Below, in pieces: positions 35,240-47,300 of a stretch of 64,000 nt of DNA. Both the position numbers and the translations under genes were made by a program. Below the pieces are notes generated by a model that was not told the origin of the DNA, searched no databases, and saw only the letters and a program-made list of their open reading frames with translations. Position 1 is the stretch's first letter, and every line of letters begins with the position of its first letter. The stretch lies in assembly GCA_037349105.1 (NCBI GenBank), contig JAYJMM010000036.1:992001-1056000 (forward strand). Reading direction: 5' to 3'. Source of the stretch: Limnomonas spitsbergensis (Eukaryota > Chlorophyta > Chlorophyceae > Chlamydomonadales).

Positions 35240-35890
35240 AACCTTTCCCCCCCATTGCCCTCCTACACTCCCAGACCTTGCAGCTCGCTGTCAGGCAGGG
35301 CACCGGAGGGCGCAATTCAATTGGTGCAGTGATTTGCTAGGTGCCTTGCTGGAGCTGGAGCTGGCATCAGCCGATCCCAAACTGCGTCAGACAGCAACTG
35401 ACCTACAGCCGCTGCCTGTCAGAGAGGTGCTAGCGCTAGTTGATGCAGCATACGAGCGGGCGCAGCTGGATGCAGCTGGCAGAGGGGACCCCAGAGATCC
35501 TGCCACTGAACACAGGTCTGCGGCCGCCTACCGCACCTGGTTTCAGTCTACGGCGGACGCCGTGCTGGCGCAGGCCAGGGGCTGCACCAGCCAAACGGAG
35601 TGTGCTTGTGTGCACCTGAAAGGCTACGGCTCGGCGCCGTCAGCACGGCTGACACTAGAGGACGGCGCAGTAGTCAGCAGCGTGACAGACGGTGCTGCCT
35701 GCGATCTTGGGCTAGGGGAGACGGCGACCATGTGGAGGACGCGCTGCATGCTTGTTTTCAGTGCCCCAGTGTGCAGGATCAACTTAGAGAGCGGGGATGG
35801 GCACGTCCCCTAGAGACTTTTCAGAGTTGTACCAAGGCAGGCTTAAGTGGTATGCCCTGGCCTTTGTGGACGACGTGTTAGATATGGCTG
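35240..35890 (+). pseudogene. Frameshifted retroelement-like ORF remnant
   Basis: The first 190 codons are open, with balanced composition (AAYRTWFQSTADAVLAQ). About 35640-35760 the plausible frame shifts, and a second frame continues with HVEDALHACFQCPSVQDQL, a His-Cys-Cys arrangement like the zinc-binding tail of LINE reverse transcriptases. No catalytic motif is present. I infer the 3' end of an old element, with moderate doubt. Confidence 0.45.
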
Positions 35891-36034
35891 AGGCGTAGAC
35901 ATTTTTCAGAGGTTGGAACTTCCTTTGTATTTTTTTTCAGCCTTTTAATTTTGCCCCTTCACTTTATTCCCCACTTTTTCCATCCTTTCTTTTGTCCTGC
36001 CCCCTTCTTACTTTCTGTCCATGTTTCCTCCCAA

Positions 36035-36110
36035 CTCTTTAGTTAGGCGCCCACGCGGCCGAGCCTTTTTTTAGTAGGGCCCAGAGGTGTAACGTCATTG
36101 ACCATGTAGA
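36035..36110 (+). repeat. Dispersed repeat, gcgcccacgcggccgagc family
   Basis: 'aggcgcccacgcggccgagc' is followed by 'cagaggtgtaacgtcattg'. It is the clearest plus-strand copy of the family. Confidence 0.75.
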
Positions 36111-37640
36111 CTGATACATACCTGCCCTGTTGCCAGGCACTCGGCAGGCAGTCAATGATTGCCTGAGGCCCTGCTTGGCCAAACTAGCTAAGTGCTCGAG
36201 TCGCAAGTTACAATAAAGCCTGCTCTGCCCTACAAGGAGGGGTTCAGGACAGGACAGGGCAAAGCAAAGTGGCAAACTGAAGCGCCAGCATGTCAGAAAA
36301 GTAAACCACCATTCTCCTGCCCCTATCCCTCCCCATTACCGAGTTACCGCCTCTGAAACCTTCAGAAAACTATTTAAAAGATCTGGTGACCAAAATCTGA
36401 ATTATGCATATGAATCCTGATTCTGGATTGATGGATTATGCATACCGGTAAACGTCCTTTGCCTTCGCACCGTTTCATGTCGATTGGCCTGTGCGGAATA
36501 ACACGCAGTTTATTAATTAATCATTGAAGGGTCGTGCAACTTAACTTCCTGATAAAATCTGAAATTTTCGCCTGTGAGCTCCGATATTGCACACACCCCC
36601 CCCACTTCCCCACAATGGTACCGTTCTTCATATCGTCATGCTCTATACCGTTCCCACCTACCTCTGCAATTGCTCCGCGTCTCTTGCTAGTGAAGCGCCA
36701 GTTTCTATCATAGAGGTTTCCGGGCTAACATTGAACTACTGATGGCCCTGTGGCTTAATAAAAGCTACCTTCTGGCCTGCGATTTAAGAATAGTAATTTT
36801 AATTGCCTCATGCGGAGGTAGAGAACGTTTATGGTATGGTGTATTCTATTCTGAAGGGCTTGTGAAGGCGCCTCTAACAGGTCCACCCAAGGCAGGTTTC
36901 CAAGAAGACTTGTGTGATTGTGCCACAAATCAAGAAATTAAAGAAGGCCTCAAGCATCTGTCATGCTAACTATCAAGAAATATCGCCACCTGCAGGCCAG
37001 AGTTTTTTTTGTAGGATACTGGACAGCTGCCAACGGTGAACCGACTACCGCCAGTGTTTTTCAGTTTTTGCAACAGGCCCGTCTACCGTGAGCTATGATG
37101 TGACAGAATAACCCTCTTACAGTGAGCAAGTTGTGGGGAGGGCAGTGCGACGAGCAGATACCTTGGCTCTATTCAGCCCGGTGAAGTGCCAGAGGTTCAC
37201 AGTTCATGACGATGTGCCATTTGAACCCCGTCATCCTCTTGGTGGGTGTCTTTCAAATATTGAGGTACAAGTGCTCCTGATACCGGTATGTGAAGTGAAG
37301 TTTTTACAATCCAACAGAGCATCACACTTGATGCATGGGACATGTGCCCATAAACCGGTACAGGCACTTGATACACTAGGACAGAAAGCGACAACCAGTG
37401 ACCCCCCTGGGCAAGCAACTAGCACACAACCACGACAGTGGCGTGGGAATGAACCCCATAGTGCAGAAGATAAGCCCCAGCCAGCCATAAAACATGACGT
37501 GGGTGCAAAAGAGTTCGATTGAGCACCGCCTAGAGAGTTAGGGGGGAGACAGGAAATTTGGCAAAGTTTTGAGATGATTCTCTCTTTTCAGCATACACTG
37601 AAAGATAAAACAACCAAATTTCTTCCAGAACACATATGCA
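36111..37640. other. Non-coding interval with one dispersed repeat
   Basis: No supported exon. At 37270-37500 there is a reverse copy of the ~190-bp repeat seen at 30010-30390 (aagtttttacaatccaacag ... gatgcatgggacatgtg). The 129-codon frame at 37133 overlaps that repeat and is not counted as a gene. Confidence 0.5.
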
Positions 37641-37653
37641 GAATCCGCTGCAT

Positions 37654-38232
37654 TTAGTTTGCCCCACACTCCATTTGCGACCGTTTCATGGCCTCATCCT
37701 CGTCCTCTAGGAAATTATGTAAAGTAAGGTTAAACTGAAAACGAAGGTCTGTATAGAACGGGCAGTAAATCATGTGAAGCTCATCCTCCCGACATTTAAG
37801 ATTGCAACATCTACAAATCCTCTTGCTACGAGGCACACAGGGTTTCTCAAAGCGCCCCGTCTCAACATTCAGCCAATGCGACCCCATCCGATACCGGGCT
37901 ACAGCGAAAATAATATTAGGCTTACTCAAATTGTACCAGAAAGTCTCCTTCACATCACGCTTAATTTGGAATCACTTAGATAGCGTAAACAATTTGAACC
38001 CCGAGCGTTCTGACTCAGGAGTAGCACGTACTGACAGGGCCGTACGTGGCATGTCCCTGGAAATTTTGGAAAGACACTGATCCCTAGCTGAATTCACAAT
38101 GACCTCAATATCCAAAGAGGTATTGGCTGAAGCAGTCAATAAATCAATACCCAGAGTCATCAATATCGTAGACAGAAAACCAGCCCAACAAAGTGAAGTG
38201 CCAGCCTTCGCCAAATCACAACTTTCCTGCAT
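37654..38232 (-). pseudogene. LINE ORF2 C-terminal part, frame-broken
   Basis: Two overlapping frames continue from the RT. One reads GFLSTILMTLGIDLLTASAN. The other contains the Cys/His motif RICRCCNLKCREDELHMIYC, typical of the end of LINE ORF2 proteins, and stops at 37654. The frame changes near 37960-37980 and near 38235. Confidence 0.75.
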
Positions 38233-38237
38233 GTAGC

Positions 38238-41200
38238 CTATTTCACAAGGTCATTGTCAGGCCTCAGATTAATTATATTCCAAAAACTCAGGGTCTGCTG
38301 AAAAAGACTTAAGATAAGGGGTTCACGGTGCAGTTCACTCATGAGAACATACTCGGCGACAGACTTGCGAAGACCCAGACACTGCCTAAGGAAACCCTTG
38401 TGAATTACCTCCAAATCTCTAGAGAAACCAGTATCTGTCAAGCCGACTCCTTTCGCAAGGAGACCTGGTCCCCAAATTTCACACCCATAAAACAGAATAG
38501 GCTTCACCAAAGAGTCAAAAAGATGACATTTAATGTGAACATTGTGTATGTCAAGCTCATGACATCTCCGGACCATGGCATACAAAGCTGCCCTCCCTTT
38601 GTTGACACAACGTCTACCTGCTCCCTTCATACCCTCTGCCTCATCAAATAACATACCCAAGTAGATGAAAAAGGGCTTAATATCAAGAACGCTTCCGTCA
38701 TAAGACAGAGATGCCAAATGACTGCAATATTTCTGGTTAAAAACAACTGCTTCAGATTTTTTTATATTGACTGTCAAGGCATTGTGGCGACAAAAAATAT
38801 GGAGAGCATCAAGAAGTTTTTGCAGATCATCCGGCGATTCAGCGAATAACACCAGATCATCAGCATAAAGTAAAACTCTGACCAAAGCATGTGAAAGACA
38901 GGCGCCAATATCAGGGCACTCACTTGCGACAACCTTCTCGAAACGGTCGATAAACAGGCCAAACAATAGAGGGGACAGCGGGTCTCCTTGTTTAACACCC
39001 ATAAAGGAAGAGAAACTATCTCCCAGTTTACCACCAACCCGTACACGAATTTTTACATCCTGATACATCTCCTTCAAACTTTCTAAAATCCGGCCGTGCA
39101 CACCCATGCTCTGTAAAAACCGCCACAACAAATCTCTGTCAATGCAGTCATATGCCTTCCTAAAATCAATGAAAGCATCAAAAACGTTTTTTTCTCCGAA
39201 TGGTATTTTTCAATAATGTGGTTAAGAATGAAAGCATTATCAGGTGTTCCCCGTCCATGCCGAAAACCTGCCTGGCCATCGGCTCTGAAACCCTGACTTT
39301 CTGCCCAAGAATCAAGACGTTGCAATAAGACGAGGGAATATACTTTGGATAGGGCAGTTCCGACGGCAATACCCCTATAATTGTCTTTGATTGCAGGACT
39401 GCCCTTTGGCTTGGGTACCGGAACGAGTGCTCCGATGCCCCACTCCTTAGGGTAACCATCTGCCAAAACTCTATTAAACAAAAACGTAATTTGATTTGCC
39501 AAAACATACTGCCGCTTCTCTTGAGAAAAAGCTCCCCAAGGAGTCACAATAACCGCGTGTTTCAAAAACTCCATAGGAACACCATCAACACCCGCAGACT
39601 TTCCATTCACAGTCTTTTCCAAAGCTTTCACAATCTCGGCTTCAGTAAAAACACAATTTAGGTGCTCTGCTTGAGAAAGATGAACTTCTAAAGGAAGAGG
39701 AAATAAACAAGCCTGAATAGTCTCATCCCCAGCTTTGTGGCAAGGCACATGCTCTGAAGGTTCAAACAGCTTTTTAAAGTATTCAGTCCAATCCCCCACA
39801 TCTGTGAGGGGACTGATCTTCCTGTTACTGCCATAAGCCGACAAAAAATTCTTAGGCTGGCACCGAAGATCTGACAGTAGATCCGCTGCTCGTACACGCT
39901 CCCATTCACGCTTGATAGTCTGAGTTATACGTCGATATTTCCTAATGGCCAACTTAACCTCTCCTGAACCAGCACCCCAAAACTGGGCAGCCCCTAAACA
40001 AGTTTTCCTAGCAGCTTTGCATTGGTCATCATACCAAGTATTGCAAGGCCTATCCTGCTTGATAACTTTAGACTCATTAAGATAGCAAGCAACTTTACCC
40101 TGCGATCTATGTAAATCCAGAAGGGCACACTCAATAGCGCGGCTAAAGTTTTGGGAGACTTCATGCACTGATGCAGAAAGGTGATACATGGCTCCAAAAT
40201 GTTCCGCCACCGAGGCAGACGTACATAAATTTGTAACGTAAAAGTCCCTACTATCCTGGTTCCATCTGTAAACTACGTCACGAACCTGCTTCATAGTCAC
40301 ATCGTTTCCCTGCAAGGTTCCTTTTTCCCTCCTAGCAAACGCGGTTGGCTCCAACGCGGGCCGGCTAATAGTAAGGAAAATAGGAACATGGTCAAACCTA
40401 TCCCCATCAGCACGTGCAGGGGTACTGGCACATTGAGATAACTGCATATCACATCCAGGCTTGATGGCCCCTGTCATATCAAAAATAAGGGACGGGGTTG
40501 ATATGAAATAGTCAATGGCACTGCAAGCACCAGCATTCTTGCCATGTTGGAAATAGGTTAAAGTACCTTCAATATCCCCAGACAACCTTCCATTCAGAAT
40601 AACCAAACCTTGATCTTTGCACATCTCTATCATTTTTTTCCCATTAGGATTAAGCATCCCGTCCTCATTATGTCTAGGCGGGACAGCGCGCGCACACGCA
40701 TGCAAATTAATGGCGTCACACGGAATTGGCAAATTGGCTGCGCCCATACCCTCCCATTCTTGCATATCTATGATGTCGCAGCGATCATCCACACATGCAG
40801 TCCTAGCGTTCAAATCCCCTGAGATCACAACCTCCCCCAGCGCAGAAAATTTGGAAACTGATTGTCTAAGAAAATCATAGTGGGCCGCAGCATCCAACCG
40901 GCCATTTTCATGTTTGAAATAGGAAGAATTCCCATGAGGCAGGTAGCACGCACAAACATACAGATTGCAGGCCGGAATTCTAACCCAAGTCATTCCATAT
41001 GAAGGGGAATCCTGCACTAAAGACACCGAAAGAGGCTGCCCAGCATAGACTGCAACTCCACCCGACCGTGCATCGTAAGTCCGTGCACTGCAAGAGACAC
41101 ATGCGAAACCAGATAGGTCAGGGACAACATCAGAGACGCAATGACCGGTGTGAGACAAAATGATTAAGTCTGCTTTTTCCCATATCTTCTGAAGATCAAG

Positions 41201-41275
41201 GCTCAGGTGCATTTTGCTAAGACACCCCCCTATGTTCCAGCTCAGCACCCTCAAACCCTTCCTCTCTCTATTCAC
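38238..41275 (-). pseudogene. LINE ORF2: endonuclease and reverse transcriptase
   Basis: The first frame (41275 to about 39185) starts MNRERKGLRVLSWNIGG and shows the endonuclease motifs SWNIGG, GDLNAR, SAIDYF and FDHVPI; the usual Glu-Thr is replaced (SHTGHC). It continues into RT motifs (LVPVPKPKG, NYRGIAVGTALSKVYS, GFRHGRGTPDNAF). A one-base shift near 39178-39192, beside A and T runs, moves the frame to FDAFIDFRKAYDCIDRDLLW. The second frame then has GVKQGDPLSPLLF and the catalytic VLLYADDLVLF, so the YADD residues are intact. It needs at least one repair to make a full protein, so this copy is inactive unless the shift is a sequencing error. Confidence 0.88.
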
Positions 41276-41305
41276 CGTAGCATTATCCGGTTTACGGGTT
41301 ACCCG

Positions 41306-42240
41306 CTAGATTGACTTCACCTCCTCTCCTCGGACAAATAAGCATGCCCGCTTGAAGTAAGCAGGTATCCCTTTCTCCTTAGCCGCTTTGAACTGCGGCC
41401 AGAGCTTACGGTTAACCTGTAGCTCCGCCGGGGTCAGGGTGTCCAGAATGGAAACCCCCGTCCGGTACAGATTCTGCCGGAGGTTGACCACATCCTCCGC
41501 CTCCCTAGTGCTGGACACAGAGAACTTGATTTTCCGCAACTGATCACCACCCATTCCCACCCGCTGTGCATCACCAACACCGATCCTCAAGCCCATCAGC
41601 TGAAATATCGCATTGTGGACCCGGTGTGCGGTCTCTGCTTGGCCCTCGTGCCGGCTCTTCGCTAAACCGGTGATTGTGAACTCCATGCCTGCTAGAGTTG
41701 CCACTGCCCTCGTTCCCGCCGCCACGGCCGCATACGGCGGCCGCTCGCACCCCTGCGGCCTCCACCTCCTTCACCGCTGCTGCCAGCTTCTCAGCAACGA
41801 CGGTCTTGAAAGCCTCCATCTCAAAGCCGGGTGGCGCCGCGGGCCTGGAGGCCCATGCCGATGGGGGCGCCATGGCCACCTCAGCCTCCTTTTTCAGCTT
41901 CCACTGCAGAAACTCGGCCATGCTGTCACTCATGATCTTGGCTGAAACGTCCTCCTTCAGCTGCCGCTGCTTCGCCTCGGCTACGTTTTTGCTGAGGAGG
42001 ATCTTCGTTGTCTCCGCGGCTTCCTCCAACGCAATGATGTGGGACCGCATCTCTTCCATGCCCGCTTGCAGGTCCTTACGAGACTGCTCCAGCTCCTCTG
42101 TTCTTGCAAGAAGGCTCTGACACCATGTCTGGAAAAGGTCGAACCTCTCGTCCTGGGCTTGGAAACCAGCGCGCACCTCCGCGATAATGGTGCCACTGGA
42201 GATCTCCGGCACGGCAGCCGCAGACAAGATATCAAGTCCT
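41306..42240 (-). pseudogene. LINE ORF1 with coiled coil, frameshifted
   Basis: The N-terminal frame is a long coiled coil (EELEQSRKDLQAGMEEMRSH) followed by an Ala/Pro-rich linker. Near 41725-41745 the frame changes, and the second frame (MEFTITGLAKSRHEGQ ... stop at 41306) has an RRM-like or C-terminal-domain-like character. It ends about 30 bp before ORF2. This matches ORF1 nucleic-acid chaperones of L1-like LINEs in position and layout. Confidence 0.7.
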
Positions 42241-42867
42241 ATATATAACTTATCATGGCATATTAATATGTCAAAAATTTGAAGGGCAGGTCTACAATCT
42301 CCACTCAAGTGCGTGTCACCGTATTTTGCGTTGCATTTTGTGAGGTCAAGCTCAGGTTTCATTACATTGTTGCATGGGCCAGATGCCCTCAAACCGATTT
42401 GGGTGCTAAATCATGTGAGTTTTTTTGCGGGGGAAGAAGCCACCCAGGTGAGAATCTACTGGTGAGGCGGTGACACCACCACAAATCGGTGACATGAGTG
42501 GGACAGAAGACAAGCCGATAGAGACAGTGGATGAGGGCGAAAAGTGCACTTGTGCATGACTAATTAAGACCAGCTGATTATCCGGCTACCGAGAGAAACA
42601 ATGAATCGCAGTGGGGGTGAGGGGACCCATGTTCTGCAAAAAAAATGCTAAACAATTAAACAATTCTGGAATTTGATTTCGCATGTTCTCATCCGTTATG
42701 AACGCTGGACCATTAAAGCTCCACGCAACTAAGGAAACTTCACACATGAAAGTCGGGGATTCTGCATCCCCATCAATCACACAACTCTTATCTTCCCTAC
42801 ATCAAATGCAACATTTGGAGAACCGGTGCTGCCAGGCAAGGGAAGTTTGTCTCAGTACTATTGTTTC

Positions 42868-42967
42868 CAACATTCAATTCACATCATGGCACCAACATTC
42901 AATTCACAGCATGGCACCAACATTCAATTCACAGTATGGCGCCAACATTCAATTCACAGTATGGCGC
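42868..42967. repeat. 25-bp tandem repeat, 4 copies
   Basis: The unit is caacattcaattcacagtat plus ggcgc, with small variation (atc/agc/agt; gcac/gcgc). Confidence 0.92.
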
Positions 42968-43878
42968 CACCAACCGCTGCAGGCAAGACAAAAAATATTA
43001 GGCCCACTACAATTTTTCCAAGTCTCCTTCACACCTCCTTTATCCTGTCCATACTTGGACAGAGGCAACACACGGGACCCATACATTGTGTATCAGGTCT
43101 CGGACATGCTGACGGGACCGAGCTTGGCACATTTCTGTACCGCTTGGCAAGTCGTTAGCTCCTGACTAAACTCGAAACTGTCACACCATGGAGATATGCA
43201 TTCACTAAAGAGAACAAACAAATTGATGTCAAGAGTCCTTCATCAAATCAAACATTTTTAGAAAAAGCTATATCAGCAGTTCAGCATACGTTTATCAGCT
43301 CAGGTTTCTGGATTGGTGATGTTCCCAAACTTCACTTCATATGTTCCAAAAAGTTGTTGGCCTAGAGGAGCTCTGCTAACAAGATGAGGGTCGAGAAGGA
43401 ACTCGACCACAAACTTGCTACAATCAAAACATGGCCAGGTGTGTTATGAAAGAGAAATGGGGGGTGGGGGGAGCTGAGGCAGAATTAATTGGGATCCGGA
43501 CATGCATTCATCAAGTGGGCGAGAGATGAGCCATGTCATGACCAAGACATCGGGATCCAAACATTGAGGATTTTGAAAGAAGAATAAACAAAAGAAGAGA
43601 AAAATCTTATCATGAGGAGAGTATGTATGGACTAAAGACCTCCATTAAGAAAGCTTATCAAGGACACGCAATACCCGGTCCATAGCCCACACTTACAATG
43701 TCCCGATCAGCACATGACAGAGCAGCCGAGGCCCTCAAAACCCCTCAACCAGATCCAAATGATCTTTAGACGCGAAGATAGATCCCTCACACATTGAGTG
43801 TGGACTGATGCCGCACTGTTTCCTCATCGCACGCCCCTGCGGGACGTAGTTTTCTCTCCTTCTGGACATGGACAACCG
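42968..43878. other. Non-coding interval
   Basis: No supported exon, RNA or repeat. It is relatively AT-rich and lies between the LINE and the kinase gene. Confidence 0.4.
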
Positions 43879-44319
43879 CTACAAACCCGTCATGCACCTC
43901 CTGGGAGTGAAGCCGAAACGCCGGCCACTCTCCAGTGGCCTGGGCGCCGTGGCGGGTGGCAGGTAGCCACTGCTGCCAGCCTCCGCAGCCACAAGGGCAG
44001 ACCCAGAGACTTGGGGCTGACCAGGCTTCTGCAGCTTGGATGATGCAGGGGTGCCACCACCGAAAGCACATATGCCCAGCTGACTCGTGCTGATCGTGAT
44101 GGTATGTGGGTGGTGAGGCTGCTGCAAGCCTGGCAGCGAGAGACGCTCGCCCTGTCCCACCTCGCCCGCTTCAGTCCCTTTTGCTGCACGGTGTATGGAT
44201 CCTGGAAGCTCGTGCGGGTGCAGCAGGCCCGTGCTTGCGCCAAGCACTCCGCGTTTCCCGCTGCGGGTCAGCGGCAACCCGCACTCAGTAATGTGCAGCC
44301 GGTGCAAGGGAAAAGAGGC
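43879..44319 (-). other. Open frame in phase after the kinase stop codon
   Basis: Immediately after the TAA at 44320-44322, the same frame stays open for about 146 codons (..GKRGVLGASTGLLHPHELPG..) to a stop at 43879. Composition is Pro/Ser/Gly-rich like the kinase tail. It may be 3' UTR that is open by chance, or the former end of a longer tail cut by a nonsense change. Confidence 0.35.
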
Positions 44320-47300
44320 TTAGGGTGACGATGCGGCCTGGGCACCTTGGGAGTGTGCTGGCAAGGAGGACAGGGTTGAGAACGCAGGTCCTGGGCCTGT
44401 CCCTGCAGAGGCGCCAAAACCCCTTCGAGGCATCATGGTCAATGTCCCAGTCAAACTCGTGTCATCACCACAATCTAAGGACCCCATTCGGACGGTGGGC
44501 CCCACCGACACAACACTGCTGGCTATCCCACTGTTGATGAGCGAAGCCCCGCTGTTTATCACTTCACTGTTGATCATCGAAGCACCACTATTGGTGAGCA
44601 GCGTCCCGCTGTTGACCAAAGGGCCCGAGTCTAGGGCCGGGCTGTTGAAGAGCGTCAGACCTACTAACAAGCTGTGCGTTACGCGGCGGCGCTGGAGAGG
44701 CGAGCACTTGGGGTAGGCGTCGAGGATGATCTCTGGGCCTGTGGCTGCTGCTGCTTGGCCACTATGTGCAGCGACATTTAGCAACTTCAGGATGGGACCA
44801 GACTTTGCAGCCCAGTCCGGCGTCAAGAATTGACGTGTATCACCTCCATCGTAGGCTGTGCGGTTGACATTTGCCGGGGAGTTTGCCAAATCCACGGAGA
44901 CAAACCGGCGTTGCCGCTGCTCCTGCGCGGTCAGGATTGTTATGGGGACGGCGGGGGGCAGGTCGATGCCGGCAGGGGTAGCCGAGGGGGGCGCTTTGAA
45001 CAGGACCGGGGCGACGTCGTCGGCGGCGGGAGAGGAGGTGGGCGGCAGGGAACGTGGCATCGTCTCGGGCATGCGCTGCAACAAATCATCTGCGGTGGGC
45101 CGCCTGAGCGGATCTGGCTGCAGGCAGGCGACAACAATGTCGCATAACGCGGTCGGCACGCCCAGGGGTAGCCTGCATATGAAGCATCGAGGGGAAGTCA
45201 GGAAGTGTGGACGACGCTGGGGAGTAAAACAATCAATGACAGGAGGAGAGAGTGACACCATGAGCTGGTAGGGCAGGGTGCAAATGGGCCCCAAGTCCCA
45301 GGTGTGGTCCCAGCTGCAGCCGGGTGAAATCAGTGACTTAAAAAGCCCCAATTGCAAGGATTCTGGAAGCCTCCAATTTAACCTGGGCATGAGACATGGC
45401 CACAAGCTGTTTCACCTTTTCAAAAGGCCTATTGCCATGTTCTCGGGTATCATCTTCAACTCTCCCTTATCCGAAAGCGCGTTGCATACTCCCATGAAGC
45501 GACGAGGTAGGGAGCCAAAGCAGTCGAGTGTTATCTGTCGGGATGCGGGGAGCAGGGTTGAGGACAGCGAGGCATAATATAATCTCAAGCAAGCATCGAC
45601 GGATGCATGCATGTGTATCCCTATGCCTCAGAGCCTATCTGATGATCCTTGCATTTATCTTGGGGTACATCTGCTGATCCCGGCATCTCGGGGTATATCT
45701 GCTGATCCCTGTGTCTCAGGGCCTCTCTGCTGCTTGCTGCTTGCAAAGGCCTATTTATGGCCTCTTGGCTGGTTCCTGCATCTTGGGGTATATCTGCTGA
45801 TCCCTGCACTCATCTCAGGGTGTGTCAGCTGATCTGTATGTTCAGGGCATATCTGCCGATCCCTGCATCTGGCATCACCTGTGCTTCTGCGAGTCTGTGT
45901 CTGCCGTGCACCGTCAAAAGATGCACCTTACCTGCAGCTGGTCAATGGTGCTCCTTCCGCGCAGCAGAGCCCTGCCGGTCAACATCTCGGCAGCAACACA
46001 GCCTGTGGGCAAGCGGGAAAGTTGAACATTCATTCGGTGCAGAATTCAAGAGTTTGCAAGCATTCAGTGACCTTCTTGGTCTCTATGCTATCGATTTGGT
46101 TATACATTGTTTATTCATTTTTAAACAAATTGTGATAATTGCCAAGCCTTTAACCTACCTGGCCTATAAAATCCAGCAGCCCTGACAATCTTCCGCTGGA
46201 AATACATCAAATTCCTCGCGCATTTTGTGACCCTTCCTTAGCATTTTCGTGTTTCAGGTCATTGTCCCTGACCCCTTCTACCTCTCTCTGATCGTGGAGG
46301 TATTTATTCAGGGGCCTAATCATTGCCTAGTGCTCCCATTGCTCACTAATGGCCAAGCTGTCCACCTCAAAGCCATAGGCCTAGTTTTTGAGGTTGTCAG
46401 CAGTGCCTTAATTATGGTTCCCTTCCATGGTCCTTTACGTTTTGGGGGGCCATGGGTGCTTAGCCCCCTCATAGCTGATCTAAGTGTTTCATACTCAGCC
46501 CCCACACAAGTAACTGCTGATCCTGCTTACTCACCAATGGCCCAGATGTCCACCTCGAAGCCATAGGCTGCTCGCACAAGCAGCTCGGGCGCACGGTACC
46601 AGCGTGTCTAACGGGGCAGCACGTGAGCATCAGGGGCGATCAGACTTCATGTACAGCAGAGGCAAACTGCCAGTCTGAGGGGGCAGCCCGTGAGCATCGG
46701 GGGCGATCAGACTTCATGTACAGCAGAGGCAAACTGCCAGTCCGAGGGGGCAGCACGTGAGCATCAGGGGCGATCAGACTTCATGTACAGCAGAGGCAGA
46801 CTGCCAGTCTGAGGGGGCAGCCCGTAAGCATCAGGGGCGATCAGACTTCATGTACAGCAGAGGCAGGCTGCCAGTCTGAGGGGGCAGCACGTGAGCATCA
46901 GGGGCCATCAGACTTCATGTACAGCAGAGGCAAACTGCCAGTCTGAGGGGGCAGCACGTGAGCATCAGGGGCCATCAGACTTCATGTACAGCAGAGGCAG
47001 ACTGCCAGTCTGAGGGGCAGCCCGTGAGCATCGGGGGCCATCAGACTTCATGTACAGCAGAGGCAAACTGCCAGTCTGAGGGGGCAGCGCGTGAGCATCA
47101 GGGGCGATCAGACTTCATGTACAGCAGAGGCAGACTGCCAGTCTGAGGGGCAGCATGTGAGCATCAGGGGCCATCAGACTTCATGTACAGCAGAGGCAAA
47201 CTGCCAGTCTGAGGGGGCAGCGCGTGAGCATCAGGGGCGATCAGACTTCATGTACAGCAGAGGCAAACTGCCAGTCTGAGGGAGCAGCACGTGAGCATCA

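Larger units (their letters stand above)
37640..42400 (-). mobile_element. LINE retrotransposon (ORF1 plus EN-RT ORF2), frameshifted
   Basis: The minus strand carries an ORF1-like coiled-coil protein, then an ORF2 with an apurinic-type endonuclease followed by a reverse transcriptase, and a C-terminal Cys/His motif. At least three reading-frame breaks are visible. No poly(A) tail or target duplication could be defined by eye, so the ends are approximate. The overall order (ORF1, EN, RT, zinc motif) is that of L1-like LINEs. Confidence 0.9.

Noticed and set aside
37133..37522. 129-codon plus-strand frame
   Set aside because: Its second half is the dispersed repeat also present at 30010-30390, and no homologous domain is visible.
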